Shown here in pieces: positions 61,685 through 64,000 of a DNA stretch of 64,000 bases (within the stretch, counting starts at the first letter, position 1; each line of letters begins with the position of its first letter). Both the position numbers and the translations under genes were made by a program. The DNA lies in the NCBI GenBank assembly GCA_030750975.1, contig JASMHC010000009.1, forward strand, positions 234,291 through 298,290, in the 5' to 3' direction. This stretch comes from Paracoccaceae bacterium (lineage in GTDB: Bacteria > Pseudomonadota > Alphaproteobacteria > Rhodobacterales > Rhodobacteraceae). A model generated the notes under the pieces. The model saw only the letters and a program-made list of their open reading frames with translations. It had not been told where the DNA came from and did not search any database.

Positions 61685-63028
61685 TCAGACGGGACTGGCC
61701 TTCAGCCAGACACCCCCTTCGGGACGCAACGTCAACAGCATGACCGGCTTCGGCGGGTTATCCCAGGCGCATTCAAACCGGAAATGTGCCAGCAGGCTGG
61801 CCAGGATAATCACCGCTTCCTGCATGGCAAAGCTTTGGCCAATGCACACCCGCGGGCCATCGCCAAAGGGAAGATAGGCAAAGCGTTCGGGCTTGGTGCC
61901 GCCCAAAAACCGGTCCGGTTGAAAACTGTCGGGATCATCCCAAAGCATATGGCTGCGATGCAGGGCATAGATCGGGATCATCACCGTATCGCCCTTGCGG
62001 ATTTCCCGCCCGCACAGCCGGTCCGGTTTGCGGGCTGTGCGCGACACCAGCGCTGCGGGGGGATAAAGGCGCAAGGTTTCTTCGATTATGGCTGTGATAT
62101 AGGGCAACGCGCCCAGATCGTCCTGCGTTGCGGCCCTGTTGCCAAGAACCGCGGCTGCCTCTTCTCGCGCTTTCGATTGAACCGATTGATCGAAAGCGCA
62201 CAGATAAAGCGCCCAGGACAGCGTCAGCGCGGTGGTTTCATGCCCTGCGACAATGAAGGTCAAAAGGTTGTCGCGCAGCTCTGCCGTTGACATCTGCCGG
62301 CCGGTTTCCGGGTCGGTCGCGTTCAGCAGCAGGTCCAGCAGATCGGGCACCGCTTGCGGGCCTGATATGCGCCGCGCCTCGATCGTTGTGTCGGCAATCT
62401 TACGCATGGTGCGCAGCGCCCTGCGCGATCTGAACCAGCCACCGCGCGGCACCCAGCCAGGCAGGCCGAACATATCGGCAAGGGTTATCCGTCCGGCGGC
62501 GGCAATATAATCGTCGATGGCCTTGTGCACCACGTCGCGGTCAAAGCCTGACTCGCCGGACAGGGTGACATCGGAAATCACCTGAAACGTGGTGCTGACC
62601 ATTTCGTCAAACATGTTCATCGGCGCGGCCTGGCCCGCTTTGATCCGCGCCAGCGTCGCCTCGGCTGCGCGGGTTATCACCGGCCCCTGCGCGCGCACAT
62701 TGCGCACCGAAAACGCAGGCGCGGCGGCACGGCGCTGCCACTGCCAATGGGCATCCTCGGCAATGAACAGACTGTTGCCAATTGCCGGTTTCAGCAGGGT
62801 CTTCGTCACCGGTGATTTGGGATAGTCCGGCAGCCTGTCGCGCATCACCTGCCGCAGCGCCGCCGGATCCATCACCATATGCCAGCGAATGCCCACCCTT
62901 CCCGAAACCATCGGCTGGCGGGTTGCAATTTCGGGCAGGATGGACAGCACGTTGCGCCGTGCCGCTGACAGGCTTTGCATCAGCGACAAGGGGCGCGTCA
63001 CCAGGGGAACTCGGACCGGATTGGACAT
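61685..63028 (-). CDS. Cytochrome P450
   Basis: 447 residues. The heme-ligand loop is LPFGDGPRVCIGQSFAMQEA with the proximal cysteine, the I-helix is FIVAGHETTALTLSWALYL, and the ExxR motif is IIEETLRLYPPAALVSRTAR. The overall style (long PERF-like FQPDRF, class E) resembles the CYP4/CYP102-like fatty-acid or terpene hydroxylases of bacteria. No ferredoxin or reductase gene adjoins, so the redox partner is encoded elsewhere. The substrate is unknown. Confidence 0.93.
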   Translation of the reverse strand: MSNPVRVPLVTRPLSLMQSLSAARRNVLSILPEIATRQPMVSGRVGIRWHMVMDPAALRQVMRDRLPDYPKSPVTKTLLKPAIGNSLFIAEDAHWQWQRRAAAPAFSVRNVRAQGPVITRAAEATLARIKAGQAAPMNMFDEMVSTTFQVISDVTLSGESGFDRDVVHKAIDDYIAAAGRITLADMFGLPGWVPRGGWFRSRRALRTMRKIADTTIEARRISGPQAVPDLLDLLLNATDPETGRQMSTAELRDNLLTFIVAGHETTALTLSWALYLCAFDQSVQSKAREEAAAVLGNRAATQDDLGALPYITAIIEETLRLYPPAALVSRTARKPDRLCGREIRKGDTVMIPIYALHRSHMLWDDPDSFQPDRFLGGTKPERFAYLPFGDGPRVCIGQSFAMQEAVIILASLLAHFRFECAWDNPPKPVMLLTLRPEGGVWLKASPV

Positions 63029-63132
63029 AGGCGAAGTCTAGGGCACATCCGTCAAGTGACAAGCCCGTGAATTGCACATGGCATAAAGGCGCGATAGACC
63101 GCATGCGAATGCCCGCGATGCAGGAGACCTTA

Positions 63133-63711
63133 ATGCCTCGGATTTTAGCTACCTTTCTTGTTCTGCTTGTCCTTTCGGGCTGTACGGCGGGGTCCCTTAT
63201 GCCAACCGCCGCCCCCAGGGCCGAGCTTGGCGATTTTTCGCTGGCCCATAACATCGTGATTGCCCCGAACCCCTATAAAGGTCCCGGATCGCGCGATGCC
63301 ACGCCGGACGAGCTGATCAAGGCGGTCGAAGCCGCCGTTGAAACCCGCCTGCGCCCCTATGAGGGCCACAAGCTTTACAATCTTGGTCTCAGTATTGACG
63401 GATATGCGCTGGCCGAACCGGGTGTGCCTTTGGTGATGTCTCCGAAATCGGCACTGATCCTGCATGTCACCCTGTGGGATGATGCCGCCGGTGAAAAGCT
63501 GAATGAAGACGCCTATCAGATCGTCGTGCTTGAGGATCTGTCGGCAAGCACCCTGTTTGGATCGGGTTTTTTCAACACCCCGGATCAGCAATTGGATACA
63601 CTGGCCCGCAAGGCCGCCGAAGCTTTGGAAGAGTGGCTGGTCGAGAACAATCAGTGGTTCGGCGTTGAGCCGGATTTGGCCGGGGACTTGAAAGAAGAAA
63701 GCGGTGCCTGA
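63133..63711 (+). CDS. Lipoprotein of unknown function
   Basis: 192 residues. The lipoprotein signal MPRILATFLVLLVLSGC gives the modified cysteine at residue 17. The mature part has YEGHKLYNLGLSIDGYALAE, ALILHVTLWDDAAGEKLNED and a helical C-terminus (LARKAAEALEEWLVENNQWF). It looks like a DUF4410-type fold but I am not certain. CAGGAGACCTTA is a good ribosome-binding site. A strong terminator-like palindrome follows the stop. Confidence 0.7.
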   Translation: MPRILATFLVLLVLSGCTAGSLMPTAAPRAELGDFSLAHNIVIAPNPYKGPGSRDATPDELIKAVEAAVETRLRPYEGHKLYNLGLSIDGYALAEPGVPLVMSPKSALILHVTLWDDAAGEKLNEDAYQIVVLEDLSASTLFGSGFFNTPDQQLDTLARKAAEALEEWLVENNQWFGVEPDLAGDLKEESGA

Positions 63712-63757
63712 AGCGTTTCGGGATTACCCTGAGACGCGAAGTTGGTTTGAAACGCTT
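63711..63757 (+). repeat. Palindromic intergenic repeat GCGTTTC..GAAACGC, copy 2 (terminator of the lipoprotein gene)
   Basis: AAGCGTTTC / GAAACGCTT arms bracket GGGATTACCCTGAGACGCGA, followed by TTTTA. It is the closest relative of the element at 18404-18447. It starts at the stop codon of the lipoprotein gene and ends with a short T-run, so it likely terminates transcription. Confidence 0.75.
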
Positions 63758-63775
63758 TTACATGACAACAGGTGC

Positions 63776-63804
63776 TTGATTTTCACCGCTTAAGCCAATA
63801 AATG
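63776..63804 (+). promoter_or_regulatory. Candidate tuf promoter
   Basis: TTGATT, 17-base spacer, TAAATG, about 56 bases before the tuf start. It fits a housekeeping sigma-70-type promoter and lies after the upstream terminator. Confidence 0.4.
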
Positions 63805-63860
63805 CGCCCGCAGTGTTAATCGGGTCGCAGGGGCCCCCCAATCACGAGGCGCCAAAACGA

Positions 63861-64000
63861 ATGGCAAAGGAAAAGTTTGACCGCAGCAAACCGCACGTAA
63901 ACATCGGCACGATTGGCCATGTTGACCACGGTAAAACCACGCTGACCGCAGCGATCACCAAGTATTTTGGTGACTTTCAGGCCTATGACCAGATTGACGG
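63861..64000 (+). CDS. tuf: Elongation factor Tu, N-terminal part (3' truncated by window)
   Basis: The first 46 residues are visible: [20 protein letters not shown] then [25 protein letters not shown] is the GTP-binding P-loop of EF-Tu, which delivers aminoacyl-tRNA to the ribosome. The gene runs off the window. It is not preceded by fusA, so it may be the separate second tuf copy that many proteobacteria carry. Confidence 0.96.
   Translation, partial: MAKEKFDRSKPHVNIGTIGHVDHGKTTLTAAITKYFGDFQAYDQID

Overview
This looks like chromosomal DNA of an alphaproteobacterium of the Rhodobacteraceae (Roseobacter group). I infer that from the sequence style and gene content: a ubiB-ubiE / mutM / enoyl-CoA hydratase / rpsT / dnaA / dnaN run, a ChrR-type zinc anti-sigma factor with its RpoE partner, paired dimethylglycine/sarcosine dehydrogenase-like flavoproteins, an RsmB-type methyltransferase beside a DUF1674 gene, and high GC coding DNA with short intergenic gaps. 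No species can be named from the sequence alone. Gene functions come from motif recognition and family memory; no database search was run.

Layout. 1-9.9 kb: tail of a probable flgD, ubiquinone genes ubiB and ubiE (minus), mutM, enoyl-CoA hydratase, an MFS exporter, rpsT, dnaA, dnaN and a DUF1285 gene. 10-16.6 kb: glycolate oxidase operon glcDEF behind an operator-like dyad, an Hsp20 gene whose leader resembles a ROSE RNA thermometer, a lytic transglycosylase lipoprotein, an AEC permease and hspQ. 16.6-21 kb: gamma-glutamyltransferase with a structured leader, an RsbW-like kinase/STAS pair, a thiolase and a free-methionine-R-sulfoxide reductase. 21.1-29.4 kb: a run of same-strand genes (XRE-cupin regulator, LysE exporter, two paralogous FAD/GcvT dehydrogenases, an MDR dehydrogenase and a homocysteine S-methyltransferase) that reads as a methylated-amine and one-carbon module. 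29.6-37.2 kb: rluA, an outer-membrane protein, pnp, yegP-like, SGNH hydrolase, dapB, rbfA, truB. 37.2-40.2 kb: an accessory insert between truB and rpsO with an AT-rich HTH-DUF433 / PIN-like toxin-antitoxin pair, DUF1643, DUF5665 and a membrane-anchored RTX repeat protein. 40.3-49.9 kb: rpsO, DUF1674, rsmB, heparinase-like, purH, lspA, mutL, rmuC and a small secreted peptide. 49.8-55 kb: rpoE-chrR and a divergent lipid/redox operon (FAD oxidase, DUF1365, DUF3833, SDR), with matched ECF-type promoters facing both ways, then DUF3775. 55-64 kb: two saccharopine dehydrogenase-like genes, a histidine phosphatase, a periplasmic unknown, a response regulator and hybrid kinase, a cytochrome P450, a lipoprotein, and the 5' end of tuf.

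The most unusual signals are non-coding: (i) mutually exclusive RNA folds over the ggt ribosome-binding site with a perfect 11-bp stem just upstream; (ii) a ROSE-like hairpin before hsp20; (iii) two families of dispersed structured intergenic repeats, one with five copies here (two GC hairpins plus a conserved GGATATTT..GACAAAAGA tail), the other a palindromic GCGTTTC..GAAACGC element; and (iv) two long operator-like dyads. No tRNA, rRNA, IS element, integrase, CRISPR array or convincing replication origin was seen.
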